Below are positions 27,401-40,100 of a DNA stretch of 64,000 nucleotides, one piece after another. Below the pieces are notes generated by a model. It was not told the origin of the DNA. It worked only from the letters and a program-made list of their open reading frames with translations, and made no database searches. This DNA comes from Aphis gossypii (Eukaryota; Arthropoda; Insecta; Hemiptera; Aphididae), in NCBI RefSeq assembly GCF_020184175.1, contig NC_065531.1:61086806-61150805 (forward strand). Reading direction: 5' to 3'. The position numbers and the translations under genes were made by a program. How positions within the stretch are numbered: position 1 is the first letter of the stretch; every line of letters begins with the position of its first letter.

Positions 27401-28639
27401 TTTTTTAAACCCACCATCAAAATATTTTTTATGGTGTGAAAAAAAAAATAGTTGCACCACTAACAACAGCCATACGTGATGCTCACCTAGTTAACATTAT
27501 TTATTAAAGTCTATATTATGTATGTCAAGTGTAAGCGATATATTTATACAAAAATTGTTTTAACTACCTGACTTGACGTTCAAATTTTCAATGTATTTAT
27601 TAATATAACAATTTTTTCTTGTATGCATATAAGTTGTTTGATTAAGTTATGATTAATAGTATATTCATTATGTGCACATATCTATCCTAACATTTAAAAT
27701 CAATATTTTATTTTTTAAATAATTAAAATATATACTAATTTGAATAATAATTATGAACATAATGTTTTGTAGCATATATGACCTCTTTATATTTACAAAC
27801 TAAATCTTTACAGTACATTTTATAAAGTAAATGGGAAAAAATATATCATAATTTTAAGTAAATATTAGAAGCATAATTATATGAAGCATTTAGTAATATT
27901 TAGGTAATAATAGGTACTATTTTGATGTTTTCGAATATAAGAATGTTATTTTTGTAGCTAATAAATAATACAAGTTTATAATTACCTTTTTAAAACGATA
28001 TACAACGTTATCGTAGTTTCTAATACAATATATATAATATAATACAATTATAGGAATTAAAAAATAATAATGTACACACAAAATTTGTTCAGCTCATAAT
28101 TAAATTCATTATTGAGTTAATCAATTTTTAATTTCTGAAATAACTTTATTAGTAATTTACAGAAAATGTAATAAAATCGAATTCCAGGTCATGGGTATTT
28201 ACTTATTAACTTTGAAAAATCGTAATTAAATTTGAATTATATACTTCAGAAAAATTAAATTAAATTATTTAATTACTTAACTTCTGAAATTCAAAGTAAA
28301 TATATTGAAACCACGTTTAACAGTGTGAATCTAAATATTTTGAAAATTCATTGCGTATAGTGAAATACAAAATATACATAAAAATTTTAAATCCCCGTGA
28401 ATAATATTTTTGAATTATAACAAAATAACTTAAGATTCAATGTTAAAATACATAATTTTTTTTAAATTTGAACTACAATAAATAAATATAAAAAATAATT
28501 GTGTTAACACATTTTATTGATCTTTTAATTTCAGTATGTACTTCTTCCGAGAAACATTATATTAAATTTTTATGCCTTAGATATACCAACTGAAGATTTT
28601 ATAAACTTTTTATTACAAAAGTTGTATTTTTTAAATTTT

Positions 28640-29340
28640 AATAATTTTGTACACATTTGAAACAAATACATAAAAACAAAAATTAAGCCCATGTATTTTT
28701 AACAATTTTATATGTATATAACAAAAAACAACATATGTAGAACTTAAATCAAATTTTCAAAAATGTTTTCCAGGTGAATAATTTTTATTGATGACACCTA
28801 TAAAAAGATAAAAAATGTCCATGCTTATAGATAGTTCAAAATGTAAAAATATTTTGAAAATTAAACCAAGTATAGAAGATGATTATACAAACATTTGATA
28901 AAAATATCAATTATCTATGATTATTTATTTTTGAGTTAAAATAAAAAACAAAAATCGTTTATTTGGAAATAGTTATTATAAAGGTGAAATGTACATTGTC
29001 GTAAAATTTTTAACTAAATACGGTTATAAAATATTAATTTTAATTTCTAGTAAAATTTTTTACTTAGTAAAAGTTTAAAATATTTTAAAGAACCTTGTAT
29101 TAAATTTTCAAGTTTTTTTATCTATTCATAAATTTATGACCAGCATTTATAAAAAAGAAATTTAAAAAGTCTATAAATAACTCAAAAATAGTCAAAATAT
29201 TTTAAAAATTATACCATGAAATTTCACTAAAATTTACTTTAAAGCAAAATAAACTAATAAATTTAATTTAAAACTTGTTTGTTATAAAGATTCCCATTTA
29301 TCCATTATTTTGTTTTTTTTTTACGATTGATAAGAAAAGT
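28640..29340. repeat. Interspersed repeat, diverged copy 3
   Basis: It contains words of the same family (accttgtattaaattttcaa, ctataaataactcaaaaa), more degraded. It precedes the hAT transposase fragment. Confidence 0.45.
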
Positions 29341-29464
29341 ATTGGAAAATTGTTACTTTTAACATCCTCAAAGTACCAACTAAATTAAATTAAATTAGCT
29401 ATCACAAATCACATTTTAAGTTGTAAACTGTATCATTTTAATTGCCCTCAAAAGCCAAAAACTG

Positions 29465-29692
29465 ATGATTCAATACCTTCAAAATACAAATGAAAATACG
29501 TCAAATGATATTGAATTAACACCATCTGACACATTATGTAGTATGAAATATGCCCCATTAACCTCGGTCCACGTTGAACGCTCCTTCAGCCGCTACAAAT
29601 CGATTTTGAGACCTAACCACCGTACATTTAAATTTAAAAATCTCCAAATGTACGTTGTATCCAGTTGTTTTGAAGAATACAACAATGTATAG
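29465..29692 (+). pseudogene. hAT transposase C-terminal fragment
   Basis: The 75-codon open stretch contains KYAPLTSVHVERSFSRYKSI followed by a RPNHRTFKFKNLQMYVVSSC-like end. This is the dimerisation-region signature of hAT transposases. The remainder of the gene is missing upstream. A terminal-repeat-like sequence (GCATAAAAACCCGTGCCCTA) ends at about 29861, near where the element's 3' end would be expected. Confidence 0.7.
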
Positions 29693-29883
29693 ACAATTAG
29701 ATAAATTAAATTGAATAAAATTAATGTAAGCTACCGATTTTTTTGTAAATTTGTAATTTTTTTTCAAATATTTTACGTTTTTTAATACATATTTTACCAA
29801 AAATATAAAATAAATATTTACATATTTTGACTTTTTTATTGCATAAAAACCCGTGCCCTAGTGATTACAGATAGAAAAATATT

Positions 29884-29945
29884 CTATATGTACATCATTG
29901 TAAAATCAATACATTCATCGTTCAGCTCAGAATCTAAAATATAAA
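29884..29945. repeat. Repeat tail motif
   Basis: The conserved tail cattgtaaaatcaatacatt followed by catcgttcagctcagaatct is seen here. It recurs at about 54895-54945 and 60352-60400, with a partial copy at 60160-60190. Confidence 0.5.
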
Positions 29946-30915
29946 AATATTCTGGCTTATATTTGAAACAGCATTAATTGCATGTACAAATTTTAATTCA
30001 ATATGAACTCAAGTCAAGTCAACAAATGTCAAGTATGTCTTATTATATGATATATTTTTGGTTAAGCAATGTTTTTAATTTGTTTTATTATTGTTTATTG
30101 TAATATTATTATTTAACTGTTGTTATTTAATGTTACAGTGATTTTTTTTTCTTTCTTACATGATATTTGCTAATATAATATCAAAGTTCTATTAAATAAA
30201 TTATATTTCAATATAAATATTAAATTTATAATGCTAGTGTTGTAGTAGTGAGTAAATCTGGTAAATACAAACAAGAAATCTTAAGACGGCGCATTGTGTA
30301 GGCAATTTCACTACATATATGAATTGAATGCGTCATAACTCATAATAAAATATGTTTACCCTTCGGGCTATAAATTACTCCTTTCAGAAATATTATACAC
30401 GTACTGCTTGAATAAACCTATAATAATTATCTGTCTACTCTATTGTTTATAAATGTTTCTTTTAATTTTATCTTATAAGCGTTTTGAAAATTTCAATGTT
30501 TCAGTTATTCAATGCAAAAGAGGATTAATTACGGTATTAGAAAAATCACGTCATATATATCATTTTTTTATACTATTATATAGTCATACAATAGCTGGTT
30601 ATAAAATAGCCCAAATGAATCCATATACCTATTACTATAACAACACAAGTGTTATTCGTCAATAATTTTCTGGGGAACGCGGTGCAATGTGCATGCACAT
30701 AATAATACATACGTAAACGGACCAAAATACAATAACATAACCTGTTGAAATAAAACTCAACAACAACAACAATAATATTTTCCACGACAACACATGAAAC
30801 ATTGTACATATCATATAGATCGCAGCTCATTTGTATAACACAATATTACCTATGTATATATTATACAGTATAGTTTATAGTTTTAGCGTAATCTACTAGT
30901 AATATAATTACTTAC

Positions 30916-31000
30916 CTGAAAATTGCTGAAGGTCGGTTGCTAATCTGAAGATACTGTCGAGGAAGACATCGTTTTGGGAGACCAAAATCCTAAGTACAAT
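30916..31000 (-). other. Probable non-coding first exon (5' UTR) of the TMEM200-type gene
   Basis: On the minus strand a consensus donor (TTTTCAG|gtaagt, break at 30916/30915) ends a stretch that is GC-richer than the intron. It contains a tiny upstream ORF: ATG at about 30969, then nine codons including a Ser-rich run, then TAG. No open frame continues into the donor, so I read it as untranslated. Its position downstream of a CpG-rich patch fits a transcription start. The link to the coding exon at 14978 is inference, and the 5' limit is not determined. Confidence 0.45.
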
Positions 31001-31520
31001 AACACAACACGATAACGCGCCGGAGGCGTCTGAAGCGGCCGTGACAAGTCGGCCGGGCTACTGCGTTCCGTTTCCGAATCGCTGGACACGGATGTAACGC
31101 TGAAATTATTTCACAACAGATTTTCCCGGAAACCAAACGACGGGTTCCACAACGAATACCGATGTCAACGATGATGCACTGCAGGAGTATGTCGATAGTA
31201 TTGTGTTTTGTGGACGAGCGTATAATATGCGGGTCGTCTGACTCGCGCGAGCGTGTATTTACGTGTCCGGTCACTTGCCTGTTGGCATGTTGACTAATAT
31301 GTAATGATCACGTCGTCGTCATCGTACTCGTCGCCGCCGCCGATCGTCCCGTCGCCATGGGAACGCAGCAACCCGGCACGGCCGTATTATATATGTATTA
31401 TATATAGACTGGTCCATGCGCTTTGCAGCCGCGTCCGTGACGTATATATGCGAATAATAACAACGACGATGGTGTTGTGCATACGTACAGCACTGCGATC
31501 GCAAAACCTATCTGAAGCTT
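30990..31520 (-). promoter_or_regulatory. CpG-rich promoter-like patch upstream of the TMEM200-type gene
   Basis: This stretch is much richer in CG dinucleotides (gcgccgg, gtcgtcgtc, cgtcgccgccgccgatcg) than the tens of kilobases around it. It lies immediately upstream of the proposed first exon. No TATA element or initiator was assigned. Open frames here in several registers look like compositional accidents. Confidence 0.4.
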
Positions 31521-33460
31521 GACGAAATGGGAGAAAGGGGGGGGGATAGACGATTAATTTTTTTTTTCATGTGAAATGTTCTCCATTCTACCTGTGAGCC
31601 GTCTTCTTGGAATTTTTTTACCGAACGGTGTAATATTCATTTTTTATTTTACCTTTTGCCTGTAGTTTAACTGCAACATTAAATTGTTATAGAAACACTT
31701 GTTCACTCGAAAACATAAAAAAAAAACAACACAAAGTTCAATTATTAAAGAAGAGGACCAACACATATTCCCTTAAAACAAGGCACTGAATAACTGTATA
31801 AACCGTAGGTACACATGTTTTTTATACCTATGGTGTTTTGCTCGAGTACACGAGTGAATATCACATAACATTACACCAACTTATATAGGTACCAATTATG
31901 AAATACGAATACGATAGACAGCTTATCAATACATATAGGCATGTGATAATATCATATGTTTGTTATTAAGTTCATGATATTAATATATTACAGGTACATC
32001 GTGTACACTATTATGTTCAGAGGTTTATATTTTATATTAAGTATAGTATGTTTATAGGTACTGACTATAATAGTACCTAAAAAAAGTTTTACAAAAATAT
32101 GAAATAGATATAATATATTGCATTTAGTATTCAAACTATTTTTACGAATTATAAATGTTGATGTTGATTAGTGATTATAAACATTTTTTAATTAACATAT
32201 CTCTCATAGGCACTCAACAAGTTAGAAAGATAAAACAGGATATGTTTTTATGTACAAGTTATTGAAAGGCTTTATTTACTGTCTAGACCTGTTGTAAAAA
32301 TTTTTTACTTCTTGGTCACGCGACTCGACAGGCAAACACTTTTTATGTGTCATTCCAATGTACATTATATAGTAAAAACTTTCCTTTAATTAGAACCATG
32401 CAACATATGTAAATAATTTTAATATTGATCTTTTTGTAGGTAACTCTATTATTTCTTTTAATTTATTTCCAAGCAATTTATTAATATTTAATCACTTAAA
32501 TTTATATTATATACCTTTCAAAACATCTAAACTGAGTAACTGAGTATACTGTATAATATTTTTGTGGTTTTTTTCCTCACAACTTTTGTAAATTAGCTCG
32601 CGCGTTTAATTATAATAAATAAATAAATATCTTCTAAATCTATAAGGTTACATAATAATTAGAATGATCACTGACAGCTTGTACATGAAGTTAAATCTCC
32701 ACAAGATACTCCTTAAATCTTTTTAAAAGTAGTACAAAACATGTCTAGAATTTGGAAATATCGTCTTCGAAATTTAGCTATAGGTACTTCAATATTTTAA
32801 TATTTTGAAAATTAGTTTTTGAATTTCTGCATTATTGGAGATAAAGGGATATGAACCACCAAGCAGTCTTATATACACTGATGTATTCAGTAACAAAGGT
32901 AATACAAAGTATTTCAAACGCATAATCTTGAATTTAATTCGGTGTTTTTTACTGCGTTTAGGACTTTTTATTGTAAAAATTTAAATTGTTTAAAAAATTT
33001 TCCACGCATGCACGACAAAACAATTTTTGAAGCGAAACTTCTATACGCGTAAGAATCGAATGATCCTTAAGGATCGTAACACATGAGCCCGAGGAACGAA
33101 AATCCGTAACGAAACATAGTAGGTATAAGGCAATGTTACACGAATGCCAAGCCTGTATATTTATTTTTTAAATAATCAGCCACACTGTCCTATTTATATT
33201 TACGTCAAATGTTATTATTGCTCTTAGACTGGTAAAATAACAACATTTTATTCAAAAACCCGACTGCGAACAAAACTTTAAAAAAAGTAAGACATTTCTT
33301 AAAATCGTGACAAGTGCTGCTATGAAAATAAGCATTTACTCATATATGTAAATGGTTGCAAACAGTAATTTTCAATTGATTTTGAATCTTAAAAACATTT
33401 ACAATTTACTTATAAAATTTTAAATACTTTAGTGTTTTTCATTTAAATAATCTAATATAT

Positions 33461-33562
33461 GGCAATAACTATATTAAATTATATGATATCTATTATGTTA
33501 ATTATTGACATGGGGTGCCAATAATATAATTTGTGTAAATTTTATATAATATAGTTATTGCC
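33461..33562. repeat. Inverted repeat, 16-bp arms
   Basis: GGCAATAACTATATTA (33461-33476) and its complement (33547-33562) bound about 70 bp. It is possibly the ends of a small MITE. No target duplication was identified. Confidence 0.45.
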
Positions 33563-34148
33563 TATTGGCACCAAAAGATTTCAAATAAATTGTCCTAATT
33601 AATATTTTTTCCGAACAGTGTTCTTATTAATAAATTCATAGGCGGTACTTAACTAAAAAGTATAAAACTCTTAGATACACCCAATAGTGATTTATTAAGT
33701 TTTAATATTTGTAAATAAAATAATATTAATATTTATTATTATTGCAAAAGAGATGGTAAAATACTGTATACGTAGGTAAGTACCTACTTTTGATTTTCTA
33801 GATTTAGGTTCATACCTATTATTATGTTTTAATTAAATAATATTAAATTTAATACGCTTAACTACCTATTAATACATACCTACATTTCTAACATAATTTA
33901 ATTTATAACTTAATTAGTAATAATGTTGTAATACACCACACCTATTCGGTTATTATACTTATTATTACTTATTAAATGTATACATTTATTTTCTTATACT
34001 TTACATACTTAACATAATTAACTGGTTTGAGATATCTTGACTTCTTATCGAAACATTTCACAATTATTTTAATGGTTTTCAATCTGTTCATAATGCAATA
34101 ATTGTACGACAATATTATATTTGAAACAAACTTTTAATCGTAAATGAA

Positions 34149-34389
34149 TTGGCACACATGGGCCAGTAGTATGGCCTCCTAAGTCACCTGATCTAATACC
34201 ATTATGTTTTTATGGGAATATCTGAGATAGTCGTTTATTCTGATCTTCAAAATAATCTTCAAGAATTTAAGAATAAAATAATCATTGCACAGCATACAGA
34301 AAATCAAATACTTTCGAAAAAATTAAGTGATCAGTCGAGGTGAAAGATGCGTTGTAAACAACGAGAACAACGTTGAGCAATTTATAAGA
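34149..34389 (+). pseudogene. Mariner-like transposase 3' remnant
   Basis: The frame reads GTHGPVVWPPKSPDLIPLCF, the region just before the last catalytic Asp of mariner-type transposases. After a stop and frame change come a QNNLQEFKNKI-like stretch and MRCKQREQR, as at mariner C-termini. Several stops make it a dead fragment. Terminal repeats were not found. Confidence 0.6.
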
Positions 34390-34767
34390 TAAATGTTATA
34401 CTTTATTATAATTAACAAATACATAAATAAATTGCTACAAAACTTAAGTGTAAAAAATAAAAATATGGAATTATGTCTAAATGTGTGTAGATTCGTTAGG
34501 TTATTATTATTATAGCTTTTTAGTAAAAATTAAAAATTTAATTTAATAATTAAAAAGAAAAATCAATTTTTTCATAGAAAAAACTTTATAAGACAAATTT
34601 GTTTAAAAAACCAAAGTCATTTAAATTCAAACTCAAAAAGTATGGGTTAAAATTCAAAAAAGTCTTTTTTTTTATAAATACAAGGCCAAAACTTGTACGC
34701 ATACACGAAATTATGTTTTTAATAATTGCTGTAATAAATTACTTTAGAAACGTCGTTTATCAATATA

Positions 34768-34949
34768 TAGAGCCGGATTAAAGTGGGGATAAGAGGGCTA
34801 TAGCTCAGGGTTCCCAAAAAAATGCTTCCTGCAGAATATCAATACGCGTAAACGATAATTAGGTACGCATTGTCATTTTTCATTTGTGAAAATTAGAAGC
34901 CTCAAAAATGGGATAGCACAGGACCACTCACTATATTGATCCGGTTCTG
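34768..34949. mobile_element. Short hAT-like MITE with 8-bp target duplication
   Basis: The ends TAGAGCCGGATTAA and GATCCGGTTCTG are imperfect inverted repeats. The direct repeat tcaatata occurs exactly at 34760-34767 and 34950-34957. It is non-coding. Confidence 0.75.
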
Positions 34950-35149
34950 TCAATATACCAATTATACACGTAGATACCTCCTATCACTAAGAGCATAAGG
35001 ATAAGGGGGGATTTCGGGTTTCAAACACCCCCCGAAATTAAAGATAAAACGATTTTAAAATTAACATTGTGTATTAAACTCAATGTACCAAAACCCCCTC
35101 CGAAAATATTGTCTATCTATCATCGCACCTATGTCGTAGCGTGCAGTAT

Positions 35150-35780
35150 ATACAATATTATGACTGAACGACAAAAGTATGTGTAATAGAATATTATGCG
35201 AACGAGGGAGCGTATAGGTACATCATCATCATCGAGTCATTATACTTTATACGCAGACGCGTATCTATACCACAATAATAACTCGGTAATGTGTACCCAC
35301 GGTTGTACCGACGATACGAAAGTATTATTATACGCGTATTACGCTCAGTATACGCGCCCCGTCGAGACGCGAACGGTGCGCGATTTGTTCCCAACGTTTA
35401 CGAGACATACGCGTGCAAATATAATTTTGTGTGCGAGCGCACACGCTTGAGTATATAATTACGCGTATATACGTGTAACAGGGGGTAAACGCATATTTTG
35501 CCCGGACCTTTACTTCGCATTCTGAAGGCCTCGTTTTATTGATTTTATTATTTCTACTTCAACCCCGCTTCAACAAAAACAAGACATTTACCGCACAAGC
35601 GTTACAGCTGCCGGGCATGCAACATAATAATATATACGTATATAGGTATATAATATACCTACACTCGAGTGTAGGTAAACGCGGACTCGGGACTCTTGAC
35701 ATTTTGTGTATTATATATTATATATACGACCTAATCTTTCTTGCACGCACACAGCACGTACATTTCGCACATCTATTGAA
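35150..35780. promoter_or_regulatory. CpG-richer patch upstream of the TMEM200-type gene
   Basis: It has frequent ACGCGT/CGCG words (acgcagacgcgtat, gagacgcgaacggtgcgcg) in otherwise CG-poor DNA. No convincing exon was found. It could be a distal promoter or enhancer, or the start of an unseen transcript. Confidence 0.25.
35656..35677. repeat. 22-bp perfect palindrome
   Basis: The centre is CACTCGAGTG, extended to tacctacactc and its exact complement. It lies in a CpG-richer stretch and could be a site for a dimeric factor. That is speculation. Confidence 0.6.
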
Positions 35781-36347
35781 CGACACCACAACGGTTCAAA
35801 AAAAAAAAAAAAAATGGTTTTGGAGAAAAGACCGATCCAAAGTTAGAAACGAATAATTACAAAGAGAGAGGGGGTTTACTAATATACCTATGAATTTGAA
35901 AATTAAAAACAAAGCATGCTTTTAAACTTTAAATTATGTCACTTTCAAATACTATAATACCTGTACAGTTTTATTTAAAAAGAAAAAAACAATTTTTCGA
36001 TAAAAAGACTACCTCATCATAAGATTTATAAGATGTGGTTGATGAACGTATTGCTTAAAATACAATTATACATATACATATTGTTTTCAATAACATCGTA
36101 TACTAAAATATGACCTATAATAATATGTATATTATGATTGACTACAACTCAAATCGTTGCTGTATTGCGCTCAACACATACCACTAAAATTATTTTTTAT
36201 TCAATGTAATAAGATGCCACACCACTCGAAAACAACAGTTTTGTATTTTCCTCTACTATTAGTTGTAGGTACTTATGTATAGGAGAATAGGAAAGTTTAA
36301 TGTTTTATGTCAAAAACTGTAATTAATAATTTACTATATTGTACAAA

Positions 36348-36352
36348 AAAAA

Positions 36353-36384
<32 letters not shown>
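36348..36384. repeat. AAT microsatellite
   Basis: About ten consecutive AAT units after an A-run, in intergenic DNA. Confidence 0.9.
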
Positions 36385-37146
36385 GAGTACTTGAATAGTT
36401 CGATAATTAAAAATGGACTGTAACTTATTTTAATTTTAAAAAGTATTTTATTCAGATAATGATATTATAGGTAAGCGGTATATTATACTTAGCCATGGAC
36501 GGTAGTACTATGTTCGAATGAAGACAATTTGAAAGAGAAACTGACTGGCATATTGTCATTAAGACGGATAGCCGTGTATATAATAATATCGCGGATCTCG
36601 ACTATTGGCGATAGTATTCATTACAAAGAGATATATAGGTAGGTATCTACCGCCATATCATGAACTATAAACTACACATACTGTAGAGAGAGGGACTCCC
36701 GGACTCGCGAAAATATATACTTACAATAGGTATAATCATCGCTGATATAATTTGACATCCCAATTATTATCATATCCCATATCGGTGACACAAGACGGTT
36801 AATAATTGCCAAGAACAATTACGAATTCAAGCCAAGTTTTTCTGTTGTATCATTCAACGGTGAGGTTGGACCGTTAAATGGACAACTACAAGCACATATA
36901 CATCAGTTATTTATATAGAAAGATAACTCTTCATACTATAAAATTAAAAATAGTATATTTACTTATTTTAATTATAATATATAGATTATAGAATACACAA
37001 ATTTATAATATCAATAATATCAATCATTCAGAGTTCAAATATGAGCATGACTCATTTTATTATAAAACAAAAATCAATTCATATTTGTAAAAATGTTATT
37101 ACCATACAAAATATGTAATTTTTAAAACAATTTTATATTTCTTACA

Positions 37147-40100
37147 TTAACAACTGCAACTATCATTGTCCTTCTTTTCCATCGTTTTAGCATTTTCAAA
37201 AGTGGTAGATTTCTGCAATATAAATAAATACATTTTAAGTATATATAATTCATGTATTCATTGATTTAATTATAATAGGTTTTTTTAAATGTTTAAATTC
37301 AAATTTCACAATTTTTGAGGTTCTATTAACATACTTTTATTAAATACACCAAATTCATCTGATTAATGTATACTCTCATTTATTTTAGTCAATAATAAAT
37401 GGAAATTAGAAGAACACATACTAATGTAAACTTTTATAATGGAAACTTTTTAAACAATTGTTTTTTGGTATTGTATTTGGCCGTAATACCTCATATCTAT
37501 ATAATATTTAAAAAATGAATCTCTATTTTCTTGGTCAAAGCATAACTTGAGGACACCTTTACCGAATTCATAAATTCTTTTAAGTTTCCTAATGCTTTGT
37601 AGAAGGTACTTTGTTGAGCGATAATCAATGGCAAAAAAATCAAATTATCTATATCTATGGATAAATAATAAAAAACGAATAGTTCACGACGACCATAATT
37701 AAATCATAATTTTTATGACCTCCATTTAGATTTAGATCTTTCGGTTTCACATATAAAACCTTTTTTCATAAGTTTTTCATAAGTTTTTAATATTTTTTTT
37801 TTATTTGTTAAATAAAAAAGATTTATTAATCTTAAAAATATTTCAATTTAAAATAAAACTAAAAAAATAATTCAACAAAAATAAAATTATTCTATAAATA
37901 TTGAGATCATGGTAAATTTATATATTTATCTAGAATAGATTTACCAGAATAATTATACTAACATAATAAAGAGGTAAATATTTTAAACAAAAGAGTACGT
38001 CACGGAGTAGATTTTAAGCATATTTTTGATTCTATAAGTTATAATGAAAAGTCGGGTAATTAACTTTTTAAATAATCAAAAAATACGCGCATAAAGATTT
38101 TTTCATTCATGTTACCAGCTACGGCAATGATAAATTATTATTAGAAATTAGTATTTTACTGAATAAATAATGTAGTATAACAGTAAAAAACGTTTTCGTT
38201 GTTTTTGGTTCACACTTAATGCATTGTTTGACTTGTTACTAATGGTCAATAAAAAAAAAAGCAACGCTACGCTGGACAGCTATATTAAGTTAATATGTCG
38301 AAAATATCATCTATAATCTATACTTAAAAACAGAAAATCAAAAATATAATTCATCTACACGCATTATGCTAAATATTAGCATTAGACAACCAAATTTAAC
38401 ACAAATATACTTTATATTTTAGACATTTCTTACTGTTAATCTAAACGTTTTTTAACTATTACGCATAAGTATCTAATTCTTAAAAATTTTTATTTTAAAA
38501 TATTTGGAAGATGTAAAATCTATCTGATATTATGCCAGTGACCTCTTTTGGAAATAACTTGATGTGCTTAGGTTGAAATTATTAGAATACTAAATTATGA
38601 AGTGTAATGGTGACTGGGATAAATATTTTGATTAACTAACAAAAAATGCGTTTTGAATGTTGCTATGTTAAGTTTAGTTATAAAGTTTATTTAATATCAT
38701 TAGAACTAATATAATATTTAATTGGTATTTAAAAAAAGTTACTTTTAGTTTTTCTTAGAAAGTAAAAATATATAATTCTTTAACAATAGAATTTTTTTAA
38801 TAAAATTCATTATTTATAATACACAGTATATATTATATACTTGGGACTTACCAGTTTTATCACATTCTGAGTAGACTGAGAATTTTGTGTTGGCTGTTCT
38901 TGGGGTTTATAAAGTTCTAAAATCATATTGTTTGTAGCTTGCCTCTGGAGATCATGTATTTTTGAAATCATTGTGTAGAATAACTTATCTATATTTGCAT
39001 TGGTTTTTGAAGACGCTTCAAAAAAATGAATTCCATACTTTTCTGATTCCTAAAAACATGTATGGCCTTTAAGAAAAATTAAAATAGTGAAGGAAATATT
39101 TTTTAAGCCGAAGTATGAAATTTTCTTTAAAACTGGAAAATAGATTATTTGAAAATAGTTTGATGAGTGTACTGTATTAATATTTAATAATAATTACCCT
39201 TAGACCATGTTCGATTGAGATCTCTCTGTTTAATGTATCATCACATTTATTACCAACCAAAATTTTCACTATAGTTGGATCAGCAAACTAAAAAAAAATT
39301 TATTATTTATGAACTAAATGTAACTTAATTACTATATAATACTGACAGTTATAACATCGTCAATCCAGTTACGTAGTGAATGAAAAGATTTTACATCTGT
39401 AACATCATAGACAATGAATACACCATGGGCTCCTCTATAATATGAGGTGGTTAAAGAACGATATTTCTCTGTTCCAGCTGTGTCCCTGAAACAATAAGAA
39501 ATATGACAGCACTGACTCATTTTTAAATTGAAATAGCAAGATAATAAAAAGCATTTTTAATAAACTAACAGTGTTATGACCCATATACCATGCTTTTTAA
39601 TCAGTTTTGTAAAACGGATAGAAATTTCATCCAATCCAAGAAACATAACATTATTTTTTATACATCATGTAATTGCACAATGCGGATAACTTTACAAGAC
39701 AAAACGGACACGGATACAGATAGTACAAAACTTGTTCGTAATCAGCTGTACGTACACATGAAGAAAATGCGCAGTATATCGATAAGGTATCATATTATGG
39801 TTATTAGTTTGTTACAACAAATTGTTTCAATTAATAAATCTTATACACATTTATTTGTTTCGTCATGGGTATATATACAAAACAAGTTCGTACTACTATA
39901 TCCGTGTCTATTTAGTGAAAAGTTGTATAGAAAGTTAAACAAATTGTGTAATTACGCGATGTGTAAAAAATAAAGTTCCGATTCGTGAACTGAATGAAAT
40001 TGCTATTCATATCATGAAAAGGGTCGGAACCCAAAATAGATGCAACAAAATATGTACGTTATATACCATGCATTCAGCATTCTGTGTGCCATTTGATATA

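Larger units (their letters stand above)
14979..30915. other. Proposed first intron of the TMEM200-type gene
   Basis: About 16 kb. It holds the tandem arrays, the 58-codon ORF, the hAT fragment and repeat pieces listed separately. Between these it is AT-rich with no recognisable exons. Confidence 0.4.
31521..37146. other. Intergenic region between the TMEM200-type and Rab-like genes
   Basis: It holds the mariner remnant, a hAT-like MITE, the CpG-richer patch and a microsatellite. A fragment with runs of C/G (about 34985-35110, cacccccc and gggggg) resembles one at 41600-41730. No genes are seen. Confidence 0.5.

Noticed and set aside
30990..31274. 94-codon minus-strand ORF upstream of the proposed first exon
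   Set aside because: It falls in the CpG-rich promoter-like patch and lacks any recognisable protein features.
35539..35856. 105-codon plus-strand ORF
   Set aside because: It runs through a poly-A stretch and the palindrome with no family signature, so chance is the simplest reading.
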